A stretch of 64,000 nucleotides of DNA from Cloacibacterium caeni (lineage in GTDB: Bacteria > Bacteroidota > Bacteroidia > Flavobacteriales > Weeksellaceae), in assembly GCF_907163125.1 (NCBI RefSeq), contig NZ_OU015319.1:372001-436000 (forward strand), read 5' to 3'. The notes beneath the pieces were generated by a model. That model ran no database searches and had not been told where the DNA came from. It was given only the letters and a program-made list of their open reading frames with translations. Within the stretch, counting starts at the first letter, position 1; each line of letters opens with the position of its first letter. This document shows, piece by piece, positions 47,961 to 57,336 of this stretch. A program made the position numbers and the translations under genes.

Positions 47961-49073
47961 TTATAAATCAAAATCATCATCAGAAACCGCAGTTCCTTCG
48001 TTCATTAAAAATGCTTTGAGGAAAGGAGTGATATTACCGTTCATTACGCCGTCTACATCAGAAGTTTCATAGCCAGAACGCACATCTTTTACCAATTTAT
48101 AAGGGTGCATTACGTAGTTTCTGATTTGGCTTCCCCATTCAATTTTCATTTTATTGGCTTCGATTTCGTTTCTAGCTTTCATTCTTTCTTCCAATTCCAT
48201 TTCGTAGAGACGAGATTTCAAGAGTTGCATTGCTTTTTCTTTATTTTGAAGTTGAGAACGAGATTCAGAATTTTCAATAATAATTCCAGTAGGAGCGTGA
48301 CGAAGACGTACTGCAGTTTCTACTTTGTTTACGTTTTGTCCACCAGCTCCAGAAGCTCTCATAGTTTCAAAAGTTATATCTGCTGGATTAATATTAATTT
48401 CTATAGAATCATCTACCAAAGGATAAACATACACCGAAACAAAGCTGGTATGACGTTTTGCATTAGAATCAAACGGTGAAATTCTCACCAAACGATGAAC
48501 TCCATTTTCTCCTTTCAAATATCCGAAAGCATATTCTCCGTCAATTTCTAAGGTTACAGTTTTTACACCAGCTACATCGCCTTCTTGATAGTTCAGTTCA
48601 CGAATTTTATAGCCTTGTTTTTCGCTCCACATTTGATACATTCTCATGAGCATAGAAGCCCAATCACATGATTCTGTACCACCAGCTCCTGCAGTAATTT
48701 GCAGAACGGCAGAAAGTTCGTCGCCTTCGTTAGAAAGCATATTTTTGAATTCCAGATTTTCTATTTTTTCTACCAATTCTGGGAATTGTTCGTCCAATTC
48801 TTTTTCAGAATCGGCATCTTCTTTGGCAAATTCTACCAAAACTTGTAAATCTTCAAACTGCGTATGAATCTCTTCATATTCTTCCACCCATTTTTTCTTA
48901 GAACGCAGTTGTTTTAGGAAACCTTCAGCTTCTTTTGGGTTGTCCCAAAATTCTGGAGCAGCCGTTTTTTCGTCATCGTTGATGATTTCAAGTTTCTTCT
49001 TTTCAATTTGAAGAAATTTATGCAAATCTTCGATGCGTTTTTGTGTATCTTTAAGTTGGTCTGTTGTAATCAA
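47961..49073 (-). CDS. prfB: Peptide chain release factor 2
   Basis: 370 aa. The stop-codon recognition tripeptide is SPF (VRISPFDSN), marking RF2 (UGA/UAA). The peptidyl-hydrolysis motif is [12 protein letters not shown]. The helical N-terminal domain ([19 protein letters not shown]) is uninterrupted. There is no in-frame UGA in the first codons, so the programmed frameshift autoregulation known from E. coli prfB is absent here. A TATTTTTG element lies about 25 bp upstream. It is divergent from the nuclease gene. Confidence 0.94.
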   Translation of the reverse strand: MITTDQLKDTQKRIEDLHKFLQIEKKKLEIINDDEKTAAPEFWDNPKEAEGFLKQLRSKKKWVEEYEEIHTQFEDLQVLVEFAKEDADSEKELDEQFPELVEKIENLEFKNMLSNEGDELSAVLQITAGAGGTESCDWASMLMRMYQMWSEKQGYKIRELNYQEGDVAGVKTVTLEIDGEYAFGYLKGENGVHRLVRISPFDSNAKRHTSFVSVYVYPLVDDSIEININPADITFETMRASGAGGQNVNKVETAVRLRHAPTGIIIENSESRSQLQNKEKAMQLLKSRLYEMELEERMKARNEIEANKMKIEWGSQIRNYVMHPYKLVKDVRSGYETSDVDGVMNGNITPFLKAFLMNEGTAVSDDDFDL

Positions 49074-49147
49074 AGCTAAAATCTTTAGATGTGCAAAAAT
49101 AAGGTTTTATTTAGATTGTATGCCACTGTTTTTATTTTTAAAATTTC

Positions 49148-49155
49148 TAGTTTTG
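49148..49155 (+). promoter_or_regulatory. Promoter -7 element (TAGTTTTG) 4 nt before the nuclease ATG
   Basis: TAGTTTTG, TGGA, ATG. The spacing is the same as at 37248, 39419 and 39488. Confidence 0.5.
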
Positions 49156-49159
49156 TGGA

Positions 49160-49630
49160 ATGAAAAACCAACTCATTTTTCTTTTTTCTTTTCTGTTTTT
49201 CTTTGCTCAAGCTCAATTACAAGAAAATACTTGGTACAAAGTTTCTAAAATTACAGATGGTGATACTTTTTATGTAATGACCAAAAATTCTGAAAAATTC
49301 AAAATTAGATTAATTGGGATTGATGCGCCAGAAAGTTATAATGTTGGCAAGAAATTTCGCAAAGAATATTTCGGGAAAGAAGCAAAAGTTTTCGCAACCA
49401 ATCTTCTCAAAAATAAAAAAGTAAAATTGACTTTTGATGTTCAAAAAACCGATAGATACGGAAGGATTTTAGCGTATGCTTATCTAGAAAATGGCGTTTT
49501 TCTCAATCAATATTTAGTAGAAAATGGTTTTGCAGTGGTAGCTACTTTTCCACCAAATGTAAAATTTGTAGAAGTTTTTACCAAAGCTGAAAAATCTGCA
49601 AGAAATAAAAAATTAGGATTGTGGAAGTAA
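49160..49630 (+). CDS. Exported thermonuclease/SNase family nuclease
   Basis: 156 aa. The signal peptide is MKNQLIFLFSFLFFFAQAQ. The OB-fold begins with VSKITDGDTFYVM. RLIGIDAPE carries the catalytic Arg and metal-binding Asp, KKFRKEYFGKEAKVF a basic helix, and TDRYGRILAYAYLENGVFL the second catalytic region. These enzymes cut DNA and RNA in a Ca2+-dependent way outside the cell, aiding nutrient uptake or biofilm turnover. Length is normal. Transcription may start at the ATG. It ends at a terminator shared with the DUF5686 gene. Confidence 0.92.
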   Translation: MKNQLIFLFSFLFFFAQAQLQENTWYKVSKITDGDTFYVMTKNSEKFKIRLIGIDAPESYNVGKKFRKEYFGKEAKVFATNLLKNKKVKLTFDVQKTDRYGRILAYAYLENGVFLNQYLVENGFAVVATFPPNVKFVEVFTKAEKSARNKKLGLWK

Positions 49631-49635
49631 AGAAA

Positions 49636-49675
49636 TATCATTCCGAAGGGGATTTTCCTCCGAAATGATACCTTT
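49636..49675. terminator. Bidirectional terminator between nuclease and DUF5686 genes
   Basis: TATCATTCCGAAGG pairs with CCTCCGAAATGATA with a few wobbles and is followed by CCTTTTTG, right after the nuclease stop. Confidence 0.75.
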
Positions 49676-49681
49676 TTGTGT

Positions 49682-52141
49682 TTAAAATCCTGATAATCTG
49701 ATTTGTAAACCAAAATTATCTTTAAACTGAGAAGTTTGATAATAACCAAGTCTATAAGAAAATCCTACATCAAATTTTCTTCCCAAAAATCTATTCCAAA
49801 CCAAGCCAACTTCTTGATAATTATGATTTAAAACTTGGAAATTAAACTGATGATTTTCTGGATTTTTGAAATTTCCAATTGCCGACTTGTATTCTAATTC
49901 TATGGTAGAATAGGTTTTCCCAATTGTTTTAAATCTGAAAGGCAGGTATTGAGAAACCTGCAAACTCACAAATTTATCTGCATAGAAAGTTCCTGAAGGC
50001 ATGGTTACAAATCCTAAAGTGGATGGTGTATTGATTTTTGAAGTCCAGTTTTCTGATGAACCATTGGTTTGTCCGGTAATTTCAAAATTTTTCCAAATAG
50101 GAGCGGTTCCGGAAGATATTCCACCCAAAAATTTAAGCGTTGTGGTTCCTAATTTGCTTCTGAATTGATGAATTGCCAAAGCGTCTAATCTGTGGTAATT
50201 TAGTTCGCCATCGAAGATTTTGCTTCCCATTTCATAGTTCAAGAAAAATTGGGGAAATTTCTTTTCATACGTTAATTTTCCGCCTGGTGTCATCATATTT
50301 TTATCGTTTGGAGAAAATTTCAATGATACAGTTGTGCTCACATTTTTGAAACTATTTCCTAAATTTTGGTATTGATAATCAAAAAGCGCATTCTGATTTT
50401 CGTGATTTAAACCAATTTTTGCCGTCAAACTATTAGAAACATCATACAAAAATGAAGCTCCGAATTTTTTACTTTGATAGAAATTAGCATTGTATAAATC
50501 TACTCCTAAGTCTTTCAATTTCATTGGATTGTCCCAAAGTGCGGTGCTGATTCTTCCTGCGGCAAAAACATCATCAGAATAATCTACTCTGAAAATAGAA
50601 GTTCTTTTTTCTGAAAGTTTCACATCTAAACCTGCGCCATATTTCCAAGTGTGGTCTCTAAAACCAAAGCCGAAATAAGCATCCGGCGAAAAAGTTTTAC
50701 TAAATTTTTCGTTGAGTTTTGCGCCAGCTCCCAATCTTACACCTTGATATTTATCGTAATTAAAAATTTTGGTAAGGTCGAAATCGACCATTTTATAACG
50801 AAAATTTCCTTTCATTAAATTGGTAAAAAGGCTTACTTTTTTGTCAAAATTATACTTTTTTACTAAACTGTCTATTTTAACGTAAGTTCCTTTTTCTCTG
50901 GTGGTTAAGCTGTCTGTTCTGTATTTTTGAAGTTGGCTCCCATCAGAACTTTTTACCTCCAGAGCGTAACCTTTAAAATCAGCAGATTTTTGTTCTTTAT
51001 TAATTTCAAAATCGAAATATTGATTTTTTACAAAAAGAAAATTACTAAAGGATTTTTTATTCATTTTAGGCTTTTGTCCGGCTTTTACAGTATCGTTAGA
51101 TTTTCCTGTGGTAAAAGTTTGGTCGCCCATTCTAATTTTCAGATTTTCATAATCTAGAAACCACTTGTTGTTGATAGGTTTCCACACCGAAACTACATTT
51201 CCTTCGTTGCTTTTTTTGCTGCTGCTTTCAATTTTTTTGAGGGCAAAATTTTCGGCATCTACATAGATTTTCCCATTGAATTTTCTAGGATTTTGCTTGC
51301 CTTTGTTGTTTACTTCTTTAAATTTTATCACAAACGTTTTTCTGTTGTCCAGAGAAATGGTATCCGAAAGATAATAGTTATAAATTTTTCTGTTTTCGGG
51401 TCTTATTTGCCTCGGAATTCGGTTTAAATTTGAAATATTAAGCGCCAAAGCTTCATAAATAGGATTAGGGAAACCAGACATTCTATTGTCTATAATATTG
51501 GTTTTTTCTCCAAATTTCTGAGAATATTTGTACTCCGAAACCTTTTCCCAAAGGAAAAATTGGTTGTTTTGAGCCATTTTTGTTAAATCATCTTCTGCTA
51601 GAGAATCTTTCTTTTTTTTGTCGTTTTGATTTTTCAGCGTTCGGTTTTCTATTTTCTTGATAGAATCTGTTCTTTTTGCCATAAAATCCTGATAAGCAGC
51701 AACAGAATCTTTATCAAAATCAATTGAGATTTTACTATACGATTTAAAATCATAAGAATCTAAAGCTTTTGGACTGTTTTCTTTGTATCTTTTCAAGAGT
51801 TCGTCTAGCATTTTTAGTGCTTTTGGGTCGCTTTTGTCTGTTAAAACGATTCGGTCTATGTTTCCCGTTTTTTCCGAAGAAGGTTTCAGAGAAATTTGCA
51901 TTAATTTTTTAATATCTGCTTCTTCACTTTCGAAATTATTGGCAAGAATGTCCACTTTTTTACATTTCGTTTTGAAAGATAATTCGCCATTGGCATTGGT
52001 TTTCCCGAGAAGATTGTCGTCACAATAAACCGATGCGTTGTAGATTGGTTTTTGGTTTTTAGAACTGATTACTTTTAATTGAATCTGACTAAAAGAAAAT
52101 GCGAAAATCAGTAAAAATAGAGAGGATAGAGATTGTTTCAT
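49682..52141 (-). CDS. DUF5686 outer-membrane protein with carboxypeptidase-like regulatory domain
   Basis: 819 aa. The signal peptide MKQSLSSLFLLIFAFSFSQ is followed by a CarboxypepD_reg-like beta-sandwich (IQLKVISSKNQKPIYNASVY). Then comes a coiled Lys/Asp-rich linker and a long beta-rich DUF5686 region with the FKEVNNKGKQNPRKFNGKIY block. A C-terminal barrel ends with GLQIRLSGF. Similar proteins are common in Bacteroidetes outer membranes and accompany TonB-type nutrient uptake, but their role is not defined. No SusCD pair or operon partner lies next to it. Confidence 0.82.
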   Translation of the reverse strand: MKQSLSSLFLLIFAFSFSQIQLKVISSKNQKPIYNASVYCDDNLLGKTNANGELSFKTKCKKVDILANNFESEEADIKKLMQISLKPSSEKTGNIDRIVLTDKSDPKALKMLDELLKRYKENSPKALDSYDFKSYSKISIDFDKDSVAAYQDFMAKRTDSIKKIENRTLKNQNDKKKKDSLAEDDLTKMAQNNQFFLWEKVSEYKYSQKFGEKTNIIDNRMSGFPNPIYEALALNISNLNRIPRQIRPENRKIYNYYLSDTISLDNRKTFVIKFKEVNNKGKQNPRKFNGKIYVDAENFALKKIESSSKKSNEGNVVSVWKPINNKWFLDYENLKIRMGDQTFTTGKSNDTVKAGQKPKMNKKSFSNFLFVKNQYFDFEINKEQKSADFKGYALEVKSSDGSQLQKYRTDSLTTREKGTYVKIDSLVKKYNFDKKVSLFTNLMKGNFRYKMVDFDLTKIFNYDKYQGVRLGAGAKLNEKFSKTFSPDAYFGFGFRDHTWKYGAGLDVKLSEKRTSIFRVDYSDDVFAAGRISTALWDNPMKLKDLGVDLYNANFYQSKKFGASFLYDVSNSLTAKIGLNHENQNALFDYQYQNLGNSFKNVSTTVSLKFSPNDKNMMTPGGKLTYEKKFPQFFLNYEMGSKIFDGELNYHRLDALAIHQFRSKLGTTTLKFLGGISSGTAPIWKNFEITGQTNGSSENWTSKINTPSTLGFVTMPSGTFYADKFVSLQVSQYLPFRFKTIGKTYSTIELEYKSAIGNFKNPENHQFNFQVLNHNYQEVGLVWNRFLGRKFDVGFSYRLGYYQTSQFKDNFGLQIRLSGF

Positions 52142-52217
52142 TGGTTGGTTTTTTTAATAAGACAAAACTAGGGATTAAAATGTTACACAAACGCTTATGA
52201 AATCACAAATTTTTATT

Positions 52218-52252
52218 AAAAAACCCTCTCAATTTTCTTGAAAGGGTTAAAA
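52218..52252 (-). terminator. Terminator after alaS
   Basis: AACCCTCTCAA and TTGAAAGGGTT form a stem with a short loop; the minus strand continues with a T run. Confidence 0.7.
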
Positions 52253-52272
52253 TATTTTAAATTTTTGTAAAA

Positions 52273-54930
52273 TTAAATTTCCATTGCTTTATTCAAAGCA
52301 TTTTCAATTCCTGCAAGATTTTTTCCACCAGCAGTTGCGAAACCTGGGTTTCCACCACCGCCACCTTGAATTTCTTTTGCGAGTTCTTTTACAATGTTTC
52401 CAGCGTGATAATTTGCTTCTAAATCTGCAGAAACGCCAACCGTAATCATTGGTTTTTCGCCTGCGTCAGAAATTACAATCGTTACAGAATTTGGAATTTC
52501 TTTTTTCAATTGGAAGACAATATCTTTTACCGAGCCAGCGTCTAGAGAAGTGCGTTTTACCAATAATTGCTTGTCTCCTTTTTGTATGAAAGCGTTTTTC
52601 CAATCGTTAATTTCGCCTTTTGCTTTTTCTTTTTTCAAAGCATCTATTTCAGATTTTAGAGCTGCGTTTTCTTCTAACAATTTTTCGATAGATTTTACTA
52701 AATCTTTAGATTTTAATAAGGCAGAAACTTCTTTCAGTTGGTTTTCTAAATTTTTGAAATATTCCGTTGCTTTATCACCAGAAATTGCTTCTATTCTTCT
52801 AATTCCAGCAGCAGTAGAACTTTCTGCAACCAATTTGAAATGCCCAATTTCGCCAGTAGATTTTACGTGAGTTCCACCGCATAATTCTTTAGAACTACCA
52901 AACTGAATCATACGAACTTTGTCGCCATATTTTTCCCCAAAAAGCATCATTGCGCCTTTTTCAGTAGCTTCTGCAATTGGTAAATCTCTATATTCTTGCA
53001 ATGGCAAATTTTCCTTGATTTTGGCATTTACTTTTTCCTCAACCAAAGCTAATTCTTCTTCGTTCATTTTAGAAAAATGCGAGAAGTCAAAACGCAAATA
53101 TTCTGGACCTACATAAGAACCTTTTTGTTCTACGTGAGTTCCTAAAACGTCTCTCAAAGCTTCGTGTAACAAGTGTGTTACAGAGTGATTTGCTTGAGTG
53201 TTTTTTCTGTCTGCGGTGTTTACTTCTGCGTAGAAAAGCGCTCCAGCATCTTTTGGCAATTCTTTCACCAAAGAAATAATCAGATTATTTTCTTTTTTAG
53301 TTTCTAAAACTTCTAAAATTTCAGTTGAATTTTCTCTGTCAAAAGCAGCAGGATTAGTAAGGTCAAAACCTTCTGCATAACTTGGGATAAGAATTCCTTT
53401 GTCACCAACCTGACCACCACCTTCAGGATAGAAAGGCGTTTTATTCAGTACAATTTGGAAGAATTCTCCGTCTTTATTTTCTACTTTTCTATATCTTGTA
53501 ATGTAAGTTTCAGAAGAAGTTTGGTCATAACCTACGAAAGTTTCAGGTTTTTCTTCTAAAATTACCCAGTCATACACTTTTTGCGCCGATGATTTTTTAG
53601 AGCGTTGTTTTTGTTTCTCCATTTCTTCATCGAAGCCTTTTTCATCTACAGTTAATTGCTTTTCTTCGGCAATAATTCTAGATAAATCGGCTGGGAAACC
53701 ATAAGTATCATACAATTCAAAAACTTCAGCGCCAGGTAATACTTTTTCGTTTTTAGCAATGGTATCTTTTATGATGTGATCTAGGCGCACCAAACCATGT
53801 TCAATAGTTTTCAAGAAAGAATTTTCTTCTTCTTTAATCACTTCGGTCACCAATTTTTCTTGCTTCACGATTTCTGGGAAAAATGCACCCATTTGATTTT
53901 TAAGAACAGCTACCAATTCATATAAGAAAGGCTCTTTCATATCTAAAAATCTGTAAGAATATGAAATGGCACGTCTCAAAATTCTTCTGATAACATAACC
54001 AGCACCACCATTAGAAGGCAACTGACCGTCTGCAATGGCAAAAGCAACCGCACGAATATGGTCTACAACCACTCTAATCGCAATATCTTTTTCGTTTTCT
54101 AAAATTCCTTCATATTTTTTGCCAGAAAGTTCTTCTACTTTTGCAATCAGCGGAGTGAAAACATCGGTGTCATAATTAGATTTTTTACCTTGCAACGCCA
54201 TACAAAGTCTCTCAAATCCCATTCCTGTATCTACGTGTTGCGCAGGAAGTTTTTCTAGAGTTCCATCAGCTTTTCTGTTGAACTCCATGAATACGTTATT
54301 CCAAATTTCTACAACTTGAGGATGATCTTGGTTAATCAACTGAACTCCCGAAGTCTGTGCTTTTTCTTCTTCAGAACGTAGGTCTACGTGAATTTCTGAA
54401 CAAGGTCCACAAGGTCCAGATTCGCCCATTTCCCAAAAATTATCTTTCTTATTTCCGTTGATAATTCTATCTTCTGAAATGTGTGCTTTCCAGAAATCAT
54501 GAGCAGCTTGGTCGCGCTCTAAATTTTCTGAAGCGTCTCCCTCAAAAATGGTTACATATAAGTTTTCTTTTGGAATTTTATAAACTTCTGTCAATAATTC
54601 CCAAGCAAAATCGATGGCTTCTTTTTTGAAATAATCTCCAAAACTCCAGTTTCCCAACATTTCGAACATGGTGTGGTGATACGTATCACGACCTACATCG
54701 TCCAAATCATTGTGTTTTCCAGAAACTCTCAAACATTTTTGAGTATCGGCAATTCTAGGTGCTTTTGGTTCTTTGTAACCAAGGAAATAGTCCTTAAACT
54801 GCGTCATTCCAGAGTTGGAAAACATTAGAGTAGGGTCGTCTTTCAGCACAATTGGAGCAGAAGGAACAATTAAGTGTCCTTTGCTTTTGAAAAAATCTAA
54901 AAACTGTTGGCGTATTTCTTGTGAAGTCAT
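52273..54930 (-). CDS. alaS: Alanyl-tRNA synthetase
   Basis: 885 aa. Class II start [18 protein letters not shown]; the catalytic core includes [18 protein letters not shown]. The editing domain has [19 protein letters not shown] and [18 protein letters not shown] (the H-x-x-x-H and C-x-x-x-H metal motifs). The C-terminal C-Ala domain is Gly-rich near [16 protein letters not shown]. It charges tRNA-Ala and edits mischarged Ser and Gly. A TAAATTTG promoter element lies about 45 bp upstream. Confidence 0.96.
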   Translation of the reverse strand: MTSQEIRQQFLDFFKSKGHLIVPSAPIVLKDDPTLMFSNSGMTQFKDYFLGYKEPKAPRIADTQKCLRVSGKHNDLDDVGRDTYHHTMFEMLGNWSFGDYFKKEAIDFAWELLTEVYKIPKENLYVTIFEGDASENLERDQAAHDFWKAHISEDRIINGNKKDNFWEMGESGPCGPCSEIHVDLRSEEEKAQTSGVQLINQDHPQVVEIWNNVFMEFNRKADGTLEKLPAQHVDTGMGFERLCMALQGKKSNYDTDVFTPLIAKVEELSGKKYEGILENEKDIAIRVVVDHIRAVAFAIADGQLPSNGGAGYVIRRILRRAISYSYRFLDMKEPFLYELVAVLKNQMGAFFPEIVKQEKLVTEVIKEEENSFLKTIEHGLVRLDHIIKDTIAKNEKVLPGAEVFELYDTYGFPADLSRIIAEEKQLTVDEKGFDEEMEKQKQRSKKSSAQKVYDWVILEEKPETFVGYDQTSSETYITRYRKVENKDGEFFQIVLNKTPFYPEGGGQVGDKGILIPSYAEGFDLTNPAAFDRENSTEILEVLETKKENNLIISLVKELPKDAGALFYAEVNTADRKNTQANHSVTHLLHEALRDVLGTHVEQKGSYVGPEYLRFDFSHFSKMNEEELALVEEKVNAKIKENLPLQEYRDLPIAEATEKGAMMLFGEKYGDKVRMIQFGSSKELCGGTHVKSTGEIGHFKLVAESSTAAGIRRIEAISGDKATEYFKNLENQLKEVSALLKSKDLVKSIEKLLEENAALKSEIDALKKEKAKGEINDWKNAFIQKGDKQLLVKRTSLDAGSVKDIVFQLKKEIPNSVTIVISDAGEKPMITVGVSADLEANYHAGNIVKELAKEIQGGGGGNPGFATAGGKNLAGIENALNKAMEI

Positions 54931-55000
54931 ATTGATAATGCTTTCTATATATGTTTTTGTAAAGACGCAAATTTAATGATTTTGAACATGATGTGGAAAT

Positions 55001-55033
55001 AAAAAAACGCTCAAATTTAATTGAACGTTTTTC
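55001..55033 (-). terminator. Terminator after prmA
   Basis: AACGCTCAA and TTGAACGTT pair (one G-U on the RNA) with a loop between; A and T runs flank it. Confidence 0.65.
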
Positions 55034-55040
55034 TAAAAAT

Positions 55041-55868
55041 TTATTTTTCCAAAAGTAAACTGCACCATTCTTCGCGCTGTTGTTTGTTTTTGAGTTTAAG
55101 CCCTTGTTCTGTGCAAACTTCCAAAATATCTGCTACATCAAAGAAACATAAGCCAGAAAGCAATAATTCGCTGCCTTCATTCATGTCTTTTACGTAAGTT
55201 GGGATGTCTGAAATCAAGATATTTCTGTTGATATTTGCTAAGATAATATCAAATTTTTCTTTGCCTAAATTTTCAGCAGTTCCAAGTTCAATTCTGAGTT
55301 CTACGTTGTTTCTCTCGGCATTTTCTTTAGAATTTTCCACAGACCATTCGTCAATATCAATCGCCAAAACATCTTTTGCACCTTTCATTTTGGCATAAAT
55401 AGCCAAAACTGAGGTTCCGCAACCCATATCCAAAACTTTTTTGTCTGTGAAATCCATTTCCAACATTTGCTGAATCATGAGATGCGTAGTTGGGTGATGT
55501 CCCGTTCCGAAAGACATTTTCGGCTGAATAATGATTTCTTCCATGGCTGGATTGGGTTCGTGGAATTCTGCACGAATTAAGACTTTGTCTTCTACATTAA
55601 TTGGAGAGAAGTTTTTTTCCCATTCTTCGTTCCAGTTGATGTTGGGCATTTCTTGGAAAGTGTAAGAAATTTTCACATTTTCATTGTTGAAAATTTCTAG
55701 GGTTTTGAAATTCTCTTCATTCACTAAATCTGTTGGAATGTAAGCTAGAATGCCTTCTAATTCTTCAGTGAAACTGTCAAAACCTATTTCAATAAGTTCT
55801 GCCATTAAGATTTCATTCCAAGGTTCTAGAGGTTGTATTGTGAAGTTGAATTCTGTATAGTTTTGCAT
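55041..55868 (-). CDS. prmA: Ribosomal protein L11 methyltransferase
   Basis: 275 aa. The PrmA core is IIQPKMSFGTGHHPTTHLMI (substrate-loop region), followed by VLDMGCGTSVLAIYAKMKGA (motif I) and IILANINRNILI (NINxN motif). The N-terminal ~100 residues form the L11-recognition part. It trimethylates L11, a ribosomal stalk protein. Length and motifs are normal. It stands between alaS and tpiA, transcribed on its own behind a TAAATTTG element. Confidence 0.93.
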   Translation of the reverse strand: MQNYTEFNFTIQPLEPWNEILMAELIEIGFDSFTEELEGILAYIPTDLVNEENFKTLEIFNNENVKISYTFQEMPNINWNEEWEKNFSPINVEDKVLIRAEFHEPNPAMEEIIIQPKMSFGTGHHPTTHLMIQQMLEMDFTDKKVLDMGCGTSVLAIYAKMKGAKDVLAIDIDEWSVENSKENAERNNVELRIELGTAENLGKEKFDIILANINRNILISDIPTYVKDMNEGSELLLSGLCFFDVADILEVCTEQGLKLKNKQQREEWCSLLLEK

Positions 55869-55920
55869 TTGTTGCGTGTTAGATGTTTTTAAATTCCATG
55901 CAAATTTAGTGAAATTTTAT

Positions 55921-55942
55921 GGCGCGAGCGAAGCGAGCGGCT
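55921..55942. repeat. GC-rich palindrome GCGAGCGAAGCGAGCG
   Basis: GCGCGAGCGAAGCGAGCGGC is a compact GC-rich palindrome in an otherwise AT-rich gap between tpiA and prmA. It looks like an extragenic repeat. Confidence 0.5.
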
Positions 55943-55966
55943 AAGTTTCCGAATTGCAAAAGAAAA

Positions 55967-55993
55967 AAGCCGAGAATAATTCCCGACTTTTAC
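55967..55993 (-). terminator. Terminator after tpiA
   Basis: AAAGCCGAGAATAATTCCCG followed by ACTTTT forms a GC-rich stem with a short loop between A-rich and T-rich runs. Confidence 0.7.
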
Positions 55994-56021
55994 TTTTTAC
56001 TTGGATATTTTTACTTGGCTC

Positions 56022-56783
56022 TTATTGATTAAAACCTTCAATAATTTTAGAAAAATCTTCGATTTTAAGAGAAGCTCCACCAATTAAACCACCGTCAATA
56101 TCTGGTTGAGAGAAAATCTCTTTCGCATTGTCTGGTTTTACAGAACCTCCGTAAAGAATAGAGATTTCATCAGCAACTTCTTGTCCGTATTTCGCAGCGA
56201 TTAAACTTCTGATGTGAGCGTGAATTTCTTGCGCTTGTTCTGGAGAAGCTGTTTCGCCAGTTCCGATTGCCCAAACTGGTTCGTAAGCAATTACTACTTT
56301 TTTAATTTCTTCCGCAGTAAGCGTGAAAAGAGCAACTTCGGTTTGGTTTTTCACCACTTCAAGATGTTGACCAGCTTTTCTTTGTTCTAGAGTTTCTCCG
56401 TTGCAATAAATTGGAGTTAAACCTTTATCTAAAGCCAATTTTACTTTTCTGTTGCAGTGAGAATCGGTTTCACCATGGTATTGTCTTCTTTCGCTGTGAC
56501 CAATGATAGAACCGTCCGCTTCGATAGATTGTAACATATCTGCAGAAATTTCACCTGTGTAAGCGCCACTTTCGTATTCGCTCATGTCTTGTGAAAAAAC
56601 ACCAACTTCGTTATTTTCGAAAATATCTCTTGCCATCATTAAGTACAATGAAGGCGGTGCAATCCAAACTTCGCAGTTGGTAGCGTTTGCTTTTTTATAA
56701 TCTAATAATTGAGCCATTAATTGTTGAGCATCAATCACATTTTTGTTCATTTTCCAGTTTCCTGCTACAATGTTTTTTCTCAT
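56022..56783 (-). CDS. tpiA: Triosephosphate isomerase
   Basis: 253 aa. GNWKMNKNVIDAQQ holds the N-terminal Lys and Asn, IIGHSERRQYHGETD the catalytic His, VVIAYEPVWAIGTGETAS the catalytic Glu and loop 6, and ISILYGGSVKPDNA and GGLIGGASLKI the phosphate site. It interconverts dihydroxyacetone phosphate and glyceraldehyde 3-phosphate in glycolysis. All catalytic residues are present. The TerB-like and DoxX genes lie upstream on the same strand, but a 188-bp AT-rich gap suggests a separate promoter. Confidence 0.96.
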   Translation of the reverse strand: MRKNIVAGNWKMNKNVIDAQQLMAQLLDYKKANATNCEVWIAPPSLYLMMARDIFENNEVGVFSQDMSEYESGAYTGEISADMLQSIEADGSIIGHSERRQYHGETDSHCNRKVKLALDKGLTPIYCNGETLEQRKAGQHLEVVKNQTEVALFTLTAEEIKKVVIAYEPVWAIGTGETASPEQAQEIHAHIRSLIAAKYGQEVADEISILYGGSVKPDNAKEIFSQPDIDGGLIGGASLKIEDFSKIIEGFNQ

Positions 56784-56940
56784 TTCTATAAAGTATTGAG
56801 GTTAAATTTTAAATTTTTACAAATTTCTGAATTTTTAAAGATTTACAGAAATTTGAGGGTATGAATTGAATCAGTTTTAATGAATTTCTTTCGTAGATTT
56901 TATTGATTTTCGGAGATTTATTTAAAATAAATCTAGAATC

Positions 56941-56976
56941 TAATTACCAACTACCAATTACCAATTACCAATTACA
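56941..56976. repeat. Short tandem repeat (AATTACC)n
   Basis: TAATTACCAACTACCAATTA followed by CCAATTACCAATTAC is four copies of a 7-8-bp unit. Comparable short tandem words occur at 25109-25137 (CATCCAACATCTAACATCC) and 6468-6495. Confidence 0.5.
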
Positions 56977-57319
56977 TTTTCCAAATGGTTTTCATCAAAG
57001 AGTAGAAATCATGCTCTCTGTCTGAAACAGTTGCGTCTGCTTTGATGAGTTTTTTTGCAAATTGTTTAAATTCTTTACGTTCTTTTTCGGTAGAATCGTC
57101 AAGGAAACAATGTGCCTGAAACTCAAAATGGTCTTTCCAATCGCTAGGTTGAAGCGCAGAAATCACTTCTAACTCGTTATCCAAATTCACATGGAAAGGA
57201 AATTCTTCTTCTAGATATTCTCTGATGACTTGTTCTTCGCCTGCATGAAATTTATAATCTACAGCTGAAAGAATCATCAATAAATGATATCCTGCGATGG
57301 ATTTGTTGGTTTTTCTCAT
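56972..57319 (-). CDS. TerB-like helical protein, 115 aa
   Basis: No signal peptide. It is predicted all-helical, with the pattern SAVDYKFHAGEEQVIREYLE early and FKQFAKKLIKADATVSDREH and DFYSLMKTIWKM late. This resembles the paired D-x-x-x-x-x-E motifs of TerB/TerB-like proteins. Such proteins bind metals or act in stress responses, but the match is weak here. It is 17 bp downstream of the DoxX-type gene and probably in the same transcript. Confidence 0.55.
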   Translation of the reverse strand: MRKTNKSIAGYHLLMILSAVDYKFHAGEEQVIREYLEEEFPFHVNLDNELEVISALQPSDWKDHFEFQAHCFLDDSTEKERKEFKQFAKKLIKADATVSDREHDFYSLMKTIWKM

Positions 57320-57336
57320 AAAATGTTTTTTTTAGT

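Noticed and set aside
56941-56976. Possible CRISPR-like array
   Set aside because: The units are 7-8 bp tandem repeats without spacers; no CRISPR repeat-spacer structure or cas gene is seen in the window.
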